Below the pieces are notes generated by a model, which saw only the letters and a list, made by a program, of their open reading frames with translations, had not been told where the DNA came from and did not search any database. A DNA stretch of 25,211 nt from Bacteroidia bacterium (GTDB taxonomy: Bacteria > Bacteroidota > Bacteroidia > AKYH767-A > OLB10). The position numbers and the translations under genes are program-made. Positions 7,853-15,693 of the stretch are shown in pieces (position 1 is the first letter of the stretch; every line of letters begins with the position of its first letter). The stretch lies in the NCBI GenBank assembly GCA_025450095.1, contig JANWID010000104.1:1-25211 (forward strand), given 5' to 3'.

Positions 7853-8905
7853 TCAGGAATGAATGTCTGCAAAAGGATGGTTGAATTTTAAGCGCATATA
7901 TGTCAATCCTCTTTTAGTGAAAAATATATCCAGGTTCAGCAATATATACAACATCACCAGCGGCTTCCGGTGCCATTTGGCATACTTAAGTGTTTGCAGA
8001 TAAATATCAATTTTCTGTTCATTAAGAAATTCATCAATCTCACGGATCTCCATCGGATCGGCACGTTCCTTCCTGATAAAATCTTCCCTAAGTTGATCCA
8101 GAGTTGTCATCGCAGTCTTTAGTAGCTGGAACGAAACATCAAATCCGATCCTGTTTACCATCACTTTATGCAGAAAAAATTCAAACCGTTTATCAAAATA
8201 ATTTTCAATAGTTGCAACTGAAATCCGCATGTGCGTTGAAATCTGTATCTGTTCAAAACGATGAGATACACTTTCCGGATTAACTCTCAGGTAATACAAA
8301 GGTTTATTCAGATTCATAAAATGGTAACCTTCTTCGAGTAACCTTGAAAACAACTCATAGTCTTCTGAATGCAGAAAGTTTTCGTTGAATGCGTTACTTT
8401 TAAACACATCCGCTTTTACCATAACACATGGGTGATTTACCGGTGTGCAGAAAAAGGAAACAAAATGTAGCGCCTTCGACATGGTAGCTTTCGGAAATGC
8501 CCTTCGCAGAATATGTCCTTTCACTGATAAGTAATAATACCCGGCAGATATCACATCGATATCCGGGTTTTGGCGAAAGCCGTTAAAGAGAGTCTCAATC
8601 CGGTTCAGATCGGAGATATCGTCAGCATCCATACGGGCGATAAATGTTCCGGTAGCCAGTTGTACCCCTTTATTCAGCGTACGAATAAGACCCATATTCG
8701 ATTCATTGTAAACCGCAACTATGCGCGGATCGATGGCAGAATATTCCTTTATTATCTCACGACTATTATCAACTGAGCCATCATCTAAAATCAATATTTC
8801 AAGATTTTGGTAAGATTGATTGATGATAGAGTTAATCGCCGCCCGGATATACTTTCCGGCGTTATAACAGGGAATCAGAACCGTTATCTTAATATGGCCT
8901 GTCAT
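7853..8905 (-). CDS. GT2 family glycosyltransferase
   Basis: A 350-residue inverting GT-A enzyme that uses an NDP-sugar in the cytoplasm. Seen: the N-terminal strand KITVLIPCYNAGKYI, the nucleotide-binding segment ILDDGSVDNSREII, the LNKGVQLATGTFIARMDADD stretch carrying the metal-binding DxD (DADD near residues 92-95), and HSEDYELFSRLLE, which supplies the ED acceptor-side motif. No transmembrane segment is evident. The C-terminal third is basic and helical and may contact membrane or partner enzymes. It is the last gene of the minus-strand glycan block. Its ATG overlaps the TGA of the upstream glycosyltransferase (ATGA), which points to translational coupling. The sugar specificity is unknown. 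Confidence 0.9.
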   Translation of the reverse strand: MTGHIKITVLIPCYNAGKYIRAAINSIINQSYQNLEILILDDGSVDNSREIIKEYSAIDPRIVAVYNESNMGLIRTLNKGVQLATGTFIARMDADDISDLNRIETLFNGFRQNPDIDVISAGYYYLSVKGHILRRAFPKATMSKALHFVSFFCTPVNHPCVMVKADVFKSNAFNENFLHSEDYELFSRLLEEGYHFMNLNKPLYYLRVNPESVSHRFEQIQISTHMRISVATIENYFDKRFEFFLHKVMVNRIGFDVSFQLLKTAMTTLDQLREDFIRKERADPMEIREIDEFLNEQKIDIYLQTLKYAKWHRKPLVMLYILLNLDIFFTKRGLTYMRLKFNHPFADIHS

Positions 8906-10023
8906 TCAAATTCTGAATATAATTTTTCGAGACTCCGCATTTTTATGTGAATGTCGAATTTATTTTTTACCGATTCATATCCTTCTGAAATTAATGATGC
9001 AGCAAGGGACTGATTTTCCAATAGGCTACTCAAGGCCCCGAATATAGCATCTCCATCACAATGCGGCACTACCAGTGCGTTTTTCCTGTCAATAATAAAT
9101 TCAGGAGCTATACCGCTTAATGTAAAAACAGATGGAATCCCCGAGGCCAGTGCCTCCAGGTAAGTCTGACCAAAAGCTTCAGCAGTAACGTTGATTGGAA
9201 CATGCACAAAGCAATCGAAAGTCTTATAAAGTGCCGGAACATCGTTTTCAAATTCAATTAACCGGTAATGTTCATTTCCGGTTTCTGCGAGCATTGCCAT
9301 TATTTCTTTGAAATAATCCCCGCTCGCGTTTGCGAGAACCAGCAACGCAGCCGGATATTTTTCCTTTAATCGTATAAAAGCAGGAATCAGGTATTGAATT
9401 CCTTTCAGCATCGTAAACCTGCTGATGCAACCTATTACAGGGTATCTGCCTTCAATACCGTACTTTTTCCGGATGGTCATTACTCTTTCGGCAGCAACAG
9501 CTCCTGACTGGTAATCAGAAATATCAATTCCATGATTGATCAGCCGGATCTTGGATTCGGATACTCCTTCCCGGCTTAAAAGGACCTGCTTAACATTATT
9601 ACTGGTTGCGACTATACGATTTGCAAGAAAGTTATTAATCCGGTCATACTTTACGGTACCCGGGAACCATACATGATGATAGTCGGAATAGTGACGTGTG
9701 TATATGCGTCCTTTTGTTCCCGCAAGTCGTGCAGCAGTCAGTCCTGCCAGGGTTGCTTCAAAAAGATGTGTATGAATGATGCGGAATTTTCCATTCACTA
9801 ACAATTTCCGGATGGAAAGTATCAGTCCCGGAAGATCACTTTTACCCATATATGATAGATGGCTGACCGGAACATTATGTTTTTGAAGAAATGAATCCAT
9901 GTAAGTATTCTTGCCGTTGATAAGCAAAAAATGAAGGTCGAAAAGATCACGATTAAGATATTCCACGAACCACTCGTGTTCCTGGGCCTTTGATATATCC
10001 TGTATGATTACAAGTATTTTCAT
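8902..10023 (-). CDS. GT4-like glycosyltransferase (GT-B fold), downstream paralog
   Basis: A 373-residue GT-B enzyme. The N-terminal Rossmann domain carries KILVIIQDISKAQEHEWF, IIHTHLFEATLAGLTAARLA and the YTRHYSDYHH stretch. The C-terminal donor domain begins near VIGCISRFTMLKGIQYLIPA (about 195-215) and holds the EX7E-type motif in EAFGQTYLEALASGIPSV (about 283-300). It is clearly homologous to the next gene upstream, roughly half the residues being identical by eye, with the same length. This suggests a tandem duplication and two successive, related linkages. A 25-bp gap separates it from that gene, with GGAGAAG as a fair ribosome-binding site ahead of the ATG; it overlaps the GT2 gene by 4 nt. 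Donor and acceptor are unknown. Confidence 0.9.
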   Translation of the reverse strand: MKILVIIQDISKAQEHEWFVEYLNRDLFDLHFLLINGKNTYMDSFLQKHNVPVSHLSYMGKSDLPGLILSIRKLLVNGKFRIIHTHLFEATLAGLTAARLAGTKGRIYTRHYSDYHHVWFPGTVKYDRINNFLANRIVATSNNVKQVLLSREGVSESKIRLINHGIDISDYQSGAVAAERVMTIRKKYGIEGRYPVIGCISRFTMLKGIQYLIPAFIRLKEKYPAALLVLANASGDYFKEIMAMLAETGNEHYRLIEFENDVPALYKTFDCFVHVPINVTAEAFGQTYLEALASGIPSVFTLSGIAPEFIIDRKNALVVPHCDGDAIFGALSSLLENQSLAASLISEGYESVKNKFDIHIKMRSLEKLYSEFE

Positions 10024-10030
10024 TTACTTC

Positions 10031-10057
10031 TCCGGTTTAAATTATTTTTCAACCGGA
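10031..10057 (-). other. hairpin at the junction of the paralogous glycosyltransferase genes
   Basis: TCCGGTT and AACCGGA form a 7-bp stem with a 13-nt A/T-rich loop. On the minus-strand mRNA it covers the upstream gene's stop codon, and its 3' arm contains the first bases of the GGAGAAG ribosome-binding site of the next gene. It could tie translation of the second paralog to that of the first. There is no T-run, so it is not an intrinsic terminator. Confidence 0.35.
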
Positions 10058-11170
10058 ATATATGGATTCAAGTGCAATGAATTTTTTCCTTACATCGAAT
10101 CTTGCTTTTACTACAGCACATCCTCGTTCGGCCATTTCATCAGCCCTCCGGGTATCTGATAATATTTTATTTATGGCAACTAATATTTCCGTGCTGTTTT
10201 TATAGGGAACAACTATTGCATGCTCCTGATCCCTGATAAACTCTGAAGCAATGCCACTTAATGTAAATACGGATGGAACTGATGAAGCCAGTGCTTCAAT
10301 ATAGACTTGCCCAAAAGCTTCCGCAGATTCGTTAATGGGAACATGTACAAAGCAATCAAGTATTTTGTATAATGCCGGAATATCATTTTCAAATTGTATC
10401 AGCCTGTAATTTCTCTCCGGGATATTCTCCAGCAGTGAATTCACATGGTCGCGGTATGGACCATGAGCATTTAAAAGTAACAGCACAGCATCAGGATATT
10501 TTGAAATTAATTCCGCGAAAGCTGGCAGTATATATTGCAATCCCTTCCAATCTATAAATTTGCTGATTACACCGATAACCGGATGCATGGCTTCCAGGTT
10601 GTATTTTAAACGCAGTGCCCGCATTCTTTCTTCTTTAGCAGCATCAGTAGCATAATCGCTCAGGTCAATCCCATGATATACCAGGCGGATTTTTGATTCC
10701 GGAACTCCTTCCCGTTGTATAAGGATATTTTTAACATTTTCACTGATGGCAATGATAAGCGTGGACCTCGAATTAATCCACCGGTCATATTTTACTGCAG
10801 AAGGATTATTCACATGATGAAAGTCGGAATAATGCCTGGTGCTTATTCGTTGCGGACTGCCTGCCAGCCACGCTGCAGTCATACCAGCGAGTGCTCCTTC
10901 AAAAAGATGTGCATGTACGATATGATATTTACGTGAACGGATCAGCCGGAATAATTTAAAAACCAGGAAGGGTAAATCTGTTTTCCCTGAATATTGAAAC
11001 AGGTGAACGGGCACGTTTTCTTTTTCCAGGTACTGGTGCAAATATCCATTGGCACCATTGATTAATACGAATTCAATTTCAAATCGCTGGCGATCGATAT
11101 ATTTTACGAACCATTCATGTTCCTGGGCTTTGGTAATGTTATATAAAATAACCAGGATCTTTTTTTTCAT
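10049..11170 (-). CDS. GT4-like glycosyltransferase (GT-B fold), upstream paralog
   Basis: A 373-residue paralog of the gene that follows it. Shared landmarks in the same order are ITKAQEHEWFVKYID, AHLFEGALAGMTAAWLAGS, STRHYSDFHHV, the linker REGVPESKIRLVYHGIDLSD, VIGVISKFIDWKGLQYILPA, and donor-site EAFGQVYIEALASSVPSVFT. The paired Glu residues of the last motif are kept. A retaining sugar transfer from an NDP-sugar on the cytoplasmic membrane face is expected for the fold. Its ATG at 11170 overlaps the previous gene's stop by 4 nt (ATGA), so the two are probably translated together. Divergence between the copies is spread along the whole protein, which suggests an old duplication with changed specificity, not a recent copy. 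Confidence 0.9.
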   Translation of the reverse strand: MKKKILVILYNITKAQEHEWFVKYIDRQRFEIEFVLINGANGYLHQYLEKENVPVHLFQYSGKTDLPFLVFKLFRLIRSRKYHIVHAHLFEGALAGMTAAWLAGSPQRISTRHYSDFHHVNNPSAVKYDRWINSRSTLIIAISENVKNILIQREGVPESKIRLVYHGIDLSDYATDAAKEERMRALRLKYNLEAMHPVIGVISKFIDWKGLQYILPAFAELISKYPDAVLLLLNAHGPYRDHVNSLLENIPERNYRLIQFENDIPALYKILDCFVHVPINESAEAFGQVYIEALASSVPSVFTLSGIASEFIRDQEHAIVVPYKNSTEILVAINKILSDTRRADEMAERGCAVVKARFDVRKKFIALESIYSG

Positions 11171-12294
11171 CTTTTATCAGGTGAAGATTCATCCAATTTC
11201 CGGAAGATTGAGTCAATCAGTTTCCTGTAATCAATCGATTCAAGATATTCTTTCACTTTTTCGTCATCAAAATAAAGCCGGTTGCCGTAACTTTCATCAA
11301 TCATGCGAAAGTATGCATCATCGTTATCAACAATGTAAATGGCTTTATTTGTCAATTGCGGAATTTCACAATCGATATTCGAAATAATACTTTTCCCGCA
11401 GGCCAGGTAACTGATTACTTTGAGAGGCGAACGCAGGTTATTTCGTTCATAATTAGTAAAAGTATACGTGATGATCCCGACTCTGCACGCCAGAAGGTGC
11501 ATATGAAATGCTTCAGGATTCATTGGTCCCATCCAGGTAACACCCGGTGTTTTTTTAAGCTTTTCAATGGTCTGACGGGGACCCTCCGCATCGGTTTTAT
11601 CCGGACCAATCAGTACCAGCTTTCCCGGATATTTTTCAGCTATCAATTGCAATAGCCGGTAATCAATTTCATCTGAGAAAGTTCCCAGCAGCATTATCGA
11701 ATTCCATGAAGGCTGTGCACGCAGGGTTTCATTATTAAATTTCTTTTTGAAAAATTCCAGGTCAGCACCCTGGCCAATGCGTATGGTATTTTTGTTTAAG
11801 GAATGGTAATGCTCCAGAAATTTCGGACTGGTAACTACTACCATGTCAGCTTTGGCAGCCATTTCCTCATCATAATGAAACCCGGCTACAGGGTCGATCA
11901 CGTGATGAATATGCTTTACATTCCTGTTTTTCCGGAAATTGAAAAGAAATCGATATGGATCGAAATGCCATATAATTAACCGGGAATAAGTGCCGCTTTT
12001 CCGCATTACTTTTTTTACAAGAATTTTATTCACCCAATCATTAATCAGGAGTGCAGCCCTTCCAACGGTAGCTGGTATCCAGTTTTTATATCGGATAACG
12101 GTAAGCGTATCTGAAACAGATCTTACTTCGGTACTGAAATTAATAAGGTTTCCGGGTTTCCACGGTAAAGGTGGGTCAACATAAAATACCCTGAATGTTT
12201 TAGAAAGTTGATAAGCATAATGCAGTTGGGTATGCCAGATATCACTCCAGGGTTCGTCGGAGGTAACGATGATATACCGGGAGTCATCACTCAT
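11167..12294 (-). CDS. GT-B glycosyltransferase, TuaH-like
   Basis: A 375-residue protein starting YIIVTSDEPWSDIWHTQLHY, followed by VFYVDPPLPW. This opening recalls TuaH-type enzymes, which begin with a strand, a W-rich loop and a VD(P)P stretch. The middle has IIWHFDPYRF and HHVIDPVAGF, then MVVVTSPKFLEHYHSLN and a GQGADLEFF linker. The C-terminal domain has SIMLLGTFSDEIDYRLL, LVLIGPDKTDAEGPRQ, VTWMGPMNPEAFHMHLLACR and NNLRSPLKVISYLACGKSI, the last being the donor-binding region; the usual first Glu of EX7E is not obvious. It probably transfers a hexose to the growing lipid-linked glycan in the cytoplasm. It lies 76 bp after wzt and overlaps the next glycosyltransferase gene by ATGA, so it belongs to the same operon. 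Confidence 0.82.
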   Translation of the reverse strand: MSDDSRYIIVTSDEPWSDIWHTQLHYAYQLSKTFRVFYVDPPLPWKPGNLINFSTEVRSVSDTLTVIRYKNWIPATVGRAALLINDWVNKILVKKVMRKSGTYSRLIIWHFDPYRFLFNFRKNRNVKHIHHVIDPVAGFHYDEEMAAKADMVVVTSPKFLEHYHSLNKNTIRIGQGADLEFFKKKFNNETLRAQPSWNSIMLLGTFSDEIDYRLLQLIAEKYPGKLVLIGPDKTDAEGPRQTIEKLKKTPGVTWMGPMNPEAFHMHLLACRVGIITYTFTNYERNNLRSPLKVISYLACGKSIISNIDCEIPQLTNKAIYIVDNDDAYFRMIDESYGNRLYFDDEKVKEYLESIDYRKLIDSIFRKLDESSPDKR

Positions 12295-12370
12295 GCCAGG
12301 GCTGAACAGTTATTTAAATTTAAAAGAAGACGAATGCCTTTTAATCAGAAACATCCAATTAGCCCGTTTG

Positions 12371-13615
12371 TCAGTTCATTTCCAATTTCACTTTACCGGG
12401 AAAAACAGAATTTACACTGGGGTTCAGGAATTTCCCGGTATTAAATATGTCTTTCGGCTCCAGCTTGAAAGTAATGGCGTTTTCAATCGGAACTGGTGAT
12501 TTGTTTTCTTCACCGAAGCTGAAGTCGATGTAGTATGTTCCGTCTCCATATACAGGTAATGAGTCCAATGAAAAAATAACTGTACCTCTACCATTGCTTC
12601 CGGCATGCAGTCTTAGGCCCAGGTCGTTATTGCTGATATTGATCAGTGACTGAAAATAACTGTCTTTGATCACGATCCGGAAACTTACTTCCGCATGCGG
12701 ACAAATACCGGTATAATCCATCTCTAATTTAAATTCTCCTCCCGGGAAAAAAAGATAATTCGGTTTGCCTTCGCGCATCAATCGCACTTCTACCACGCCG
12801 CCATTTCCATTTTTCTTCGCAGGATGATTCTCGAGATTGAATACACCCGGAAGCTCTTCAAATGAATTTGAAATAGTCATATACTGATCAATTCCTTCAT
12901 TCACTTCGCCGTGATATTTCACCTGACCTTTATCGAGCAACACAACTGAAGTGCATAAAGCACGAATCGCTGCCATGCTGTGACTCACAAAAAGAATTGT
13001 ACGGCCACTTTTGGTAACCGAATGCATCTTATCAAGACATTTCTTCTGGAATTCAATATCCCCTACCGCAAGTACTTCATCGATAACTAATATTTCTGAA
13101 TCAAGAAATGCGGCAACGGAAAATGCAAGACGTAGCTGCATGCCACTGGAATAATGCTTAAGCGGTGTATCCAGGAATTGCTCCACACCTGAAAAGTCAA
13201 CAATTTCATCGAACTTGCTTTCAATTTCCTTCCGGGTCATTCCCAGCAATGAACCATTAAAAAATACATTTTCCATTCCGGTTAGTTCAGGATGAAATCC
13301 TGTTCCAACCTCCAGCAGACTGGCCATCCTGCCACGTGTCCGGATACTTCCATTTGTAGGCGGTGTTATTTTGGAGAGTATTTTCAATAATGTGGATTTG
13401 CCACTACCGTTTCTTCCGATAATAGCCTTTGATTCGCCTGGGCTAACATCAAACGAGACATCCCTAACTGCCCAGAATTCCTCATCCTTATTCCTCGCAA
13501 TTTTATACATGCTTGCCAGCCTTTCACGCAGGCTCAGATAACCGCCGGTAAGGTGGTGAATCCTGAACATTTTTGAAATATTCCTGACCTCAATGATGTG
13601 ATTGCTCATTGACAT
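12371..13615 (-). CDS. wzt: ABC transporter ATPase for polysaccharide export, Wzt type with C-terminal glycan-binding domain
   Basis: A 414-residue cytoplasmic ATPase that powers export of a finished lipid-linked glycan through the Wzm channel. Seen: Walker A GRNGSGKST at residues 67-75; MASLLEVGTGFHPELTGMEN, typical of the Wzt/TagH subfamily; ABC signature YSSGMQLRLAF near 152-162; Walker B ILVIDEVLAVGD near 172-183; and the switch histidine in LFVSHSMAAIRAL. From about residue 255 an extra 160-residue beta-rich domain follows. E. coli O8 and O9a Wzt carry such a domain, which recognises the modified chain end. KpsT-like ATPases lack it. Start choice: ATG 13615; the second ATG two codons later is equally possible. 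It is separated from wzm by 167 bp without a convincing promoter. Confidence 0.93.
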   Translation of the reverse strand: MSMSNHIIEVRNISKMFRIHHLTGGYLSLRERLASMYKIARNKDEEFWAVRDVSFDVSPGESKAIIGRNGSGKSTLLKILSKITPPTNGSIRTRGRMASLLEVGTGFHPELTGMENVFFNGSLLGMTRKEIESKFDEIVDFSGVEQFLDTPLKHYSSGMQLRLAFSVAAFLDSEILVIDEVLAVGDIEFQKKCLDKMHSVTKSGRTILFVSHSMAAIRALCTSVVLLDKGQVKYHGEVNEGIDQYMTISNSFEELPGVFNLENHPAKKNGNGGVVEVRLMREGKPNYLFFPGGEFKLEMDYTGICPHAEVSFRIVIKDSYFQSLINISNNDLGLRLHAGSNGRGTVIFSLDSLPVYGDGTYYIDFSFGEENKSPVPIENAITFKLEPKDIFNTGKFLNPSVNSVFPGKVKLEMN

Positions 13616-13767
13616 TTCTACAGATCCGTATGGTTATTCAATTGCAGGTAATATTGCAATCTATTGATTTAAAATTAATTAATAAGAAACTTTTGTTCAA
13701 TTTCTGGTTACAAAGTTCGTCCCTAAACTAAGCTTTTTTTAATTAACAGCTATATGAAAATCCTTTT

Positions 13768-13786
13768 ATGAAACAGTATGTTTCAT
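13768..13786 (-). other. perfect hairpin across the wzm stop codon
   Basis: ATGAAACA and TGTTTCAT form an 8-bp stem with a 3-nt loop. The wzm TGA (13783-13785) lies inside one arm. The sequence after it on the minus strand is AAAAGG, without a T-run, so it is not a standard terminator. It may slow 3' decay of a wzm transcript in the 167-bp gap before wzt. Confidence 0.35.
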
Positions 13787-14604
13787 GCAAGATCGGCGAA
13801 GAGAGACTCTGATTTTTTGAAAAATAATATTCCACCAATAAAATATACAACTGCGCAAATAAAGCTGATCAACACCAATGACCAGTCGGCAGGAACATCT
13901 GAGATACTGCTTCGAAGTAAAGTAATGGACCCGGATAATGGATTCAATGCCATCAGGTATTTTAGCCAGTGATTTGTCACAATTGATACCGGATATATAA
14001 CAGGCGACAGAAAAAGTAAAACCTGGATAGTATAAGGAATTACATATTTGAAATCGCGGTATTTCAGATTGAGTGCAGCCAGGAATGTCCCGATACCGAA
14101 AGTAGATAACGCAGTAATACAAATGGAAAGCAACAGGTAAGGAATAAACTCAATTATATTAACCGATACCTGGTAGTAAATCAATAAAACAATATATATT
14201 GAAAGTGCCATCAGGAAATCGAACAACGTTACCATGACCGATGAAAGCGGAATTATCAGTCGGGGGAAATAGATTTTCTTAATGATGTGAGCGTTATTAA
14301 TAATACTGTTGCTGGCTGAAGACAATCCTGTAGAGAAAATATTCCACAACAGTAAACCCGAAAAAACAAATATGGGATACGGCGTATTGTCGGAGGGCAC
14401 TCCGAGTTTATTGCCGAAAAAAAAAGTAAACAGCAACATCATCAGGATGGGTTGCATTACCGCCCATGCAAATCCGAAAAAGGTTTGCTTATAACGAACT
14501 TTTATATCACGCCAGGTATAATAATAAAAGAGCTCACGGTATTTCCAGAGTTCTTCAACACCCAGACTAAGTTTGGTAGAAGGCTTTATTTCGTACTCCA
14601 CCAT
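13783..14604 (-). CDS. wzm: ABC-2 type polysaccharide exporter permease
   Basis: The channel partner of Wzt. With start ATG 14604 it has 273 residues, normal for Wzm. It begins MVEYEIKPSTKLSLGVEELW, then the cytoplasmic motif WRDIKVRYKQTFFGFAWAV, which is highly typical of ABC-2 O-antigen/teichoic acid permeases. Six membrane segments follow, with SNSIINNAHIIKKIYFPRLI in the conserved cytoplasmic loop and NLKYRDFKYVIPY before the fifth segment. The frame is open upstream to ATG 14757 and also has ATG 14631. I prefer 14604 because the added residues do not look like the family and a promoter lies inside that extension, and the 14757 start would overlap the divergent methyltransferase gene. It is the first gene of the minus-strand glycan block. 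Confidence 0.92.
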   Translation of the reverse strand: MVEYEIKPSTKLSLGVEELWKYRELFYYYTWRDIKVRYKQTFFGFAWAVMQPILMMLLFTFFFGNKLGVPSDNTPYPIFVFSGLLLWNIFSTGLSSASNSIINNAHIIKKIYFPRLIIPLSSVMVTLFDFLMALSIYIVLLIYYQVSVNIIEFIPYLLLSICITALSTFGIGTFLAALNLKYRDFKYVIPYTIQVLLFLSPVIYPVSIVTNHWLKYLMALNPLSGSITLLRSSISDVPADWSLVLISFICAVVYFIGGILFFKKSESLFADLA

Positions 14605-14639
14605 AAGACCCGACGGTTGTTTGAAAGCCATAGATTCCG

Positions 14640-14672
14640 CAAATTTAATTTTAAATAGTCGGAATGGCCAAA
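14640..14672 (-). promoter_or_regulatory. Bacteroidota-type promoter for the wzm-wzt-glycosyltransferase block
   Basis: On the minus strand a TTTG (14672-14669) is followed after 21 nt by TAAATTTG (14647-14640), matching both the -33 TTTG and -7 TAnnTTTG boxes with near-ideal spacing. Transcription would start around 14633-14636, leaving about 30 nt of leader before ATG 14604. This is the best two-box promoter match I found in the window. Confidence 0.5.
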
Positions 14673-14733
14673 AAAATGTAAATTCGTCCACCGAACCCCC
14701 AGGGCTTAAAAGTACACACTGATTATCAACCAT

Positions 14734-15651
14734 ATGAACATCCGATCTGCCTTTCACAAGGTAATTTTGAATGTCCCTTATTTTGGAAAAAAAATCAAGC
14801 TGCTCGAATCATGTGGATATGAACCAGGTCATTATTACAGTACGATTCCAGACCTGGATGAAATTCAAAAACGCAAAACCGAAATTTTCAATAAAAACGG
14901 AAAGCAGCTTCAGGGAATTGATCTGAATCGTCAGGAGCAGTACGAATTACTGCAACAATTTGCAAAATTCTATAAAGAAATTCCGTATGATTTTAACAGC
15001 CAGGCTCCTGCTGCCACCCGGTACCAGGTAAAAGGGGCATGGTATCGTTACTCCGACGCTATTATGCTGTATAGTATGATACGTTATCTGAATCCTGCCC
15101 GAATTACTGAAATCGGATCCGGTTATTCGTCTGCTATTATGCTGGATACAAATGATCGCTTTTTTAATTCCGGCATTGAATTGACTTTCATAGACCCTTT
15201 TACCGAACGCTTGCTTTCATTGTTGAATGATTCGGACAGAAAAAAATGTAAAATCATCGAGAGTACGGTTCAGAAAGTTCCACTGGATACTTTCAGAAAC
15301 CTGCAGAAGAATGATATTTTGTTCGTGGACTCATCTCATGTTTCAAAAGTGGGCAGCGATTTAAATCACATTCTATTTGAAATTTTACCGGTACTGAACA
15401 GCGGAGTTTACATTCATTTTCACGATATTCACTATCCATTTGAATTACCAGAACACTGGGTTCTGCAAAATAAATGGTTCTGGAATGAAAATTATCTCGT
15501 CAGAGCTTTTCTTTCAGGAAATACGGGATATGAAATTGTTAATTTCAATACGTACCTGCACCGGGAATTTCCCGAATGGTTCAGGGAACACATGCCATCA
15601 TGCCTGATAGATGCCGAAGATGTTGGAAGTATCTGGATTCATAAAAAATAA
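14734..15651 (+). CDS. class I SAM-dependent methyltransferase of the glycan locus
   Basis: A 305-residue soluble protein. The Rossmann core starts near residue 122 with ITEIGSGYSSAIML, where E126 and the GSGYS loop form SAM motif I. ELTFIDPF follows, with the acidic residue that binds the ribose, then ILFVDSSHVSKVGSDLNH and VYIHFHDIHYPF (H228). This order fits the Methyltransf_24 group, in which the D/H residues after strands 4 and 5 can bind a metal. About 115 N-terminal residues precede the core and have no motif I know. Members of this group occur often in surface-glycan loci and methylate sugars or attached groups; the actual acceptor is not readable. It diverges from wzm and leads an operon with asnB, 42 bp downstream. 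A TAAATTCG at 14679 is a poor possible -7 box. Confidence 0.82.
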   Translation: MNIRSAFHKVILNVPYFGKKIKLLESCGYEPGHYYSTIPDLDEIQKRKTEIFNKNGKQLQGIDLNRQEQYELLQQFAKFYKEIPYDFNSQAPAATRYQVKGAWYRYSDAIMLYSMIRYLNPARITEIGSGYSSAIMLDTNDRFFNSGIELTFIDPFTERLLSLLNDSDRKKCKIIESTVQKVPLDTFRNLQKNDILFVDSSHVSKVGSDLNHILFEILPVLNSGVYIHFHDIHYPFELPEHWVLQNKWFWNENYLVRAFLSGNTGYEIVNFNTYLHREFPEWFREHMPSCLIDAEDVGSIWIHKK

Positions 15652-15693
15652 TAAGAGTTTTACAGAATAGATTTAACAGCAGATCCGAGTTAC

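Noticed and set aside
7836..7863. Inverted repeat TTCATTC/GAATGAA between convergent genes, considered as a terminator
   Set aside because: The stem is AT-rich with a 14-nt loop and is not followed by a T-run on either strand.
12208..12499. Two plus-strand ORFs around the wzt 3' end
   Set aside because: They are antisense to the end of wzt and the start of the next glycosyltransferase. The translations look like frame shadows, with no start context or domain.
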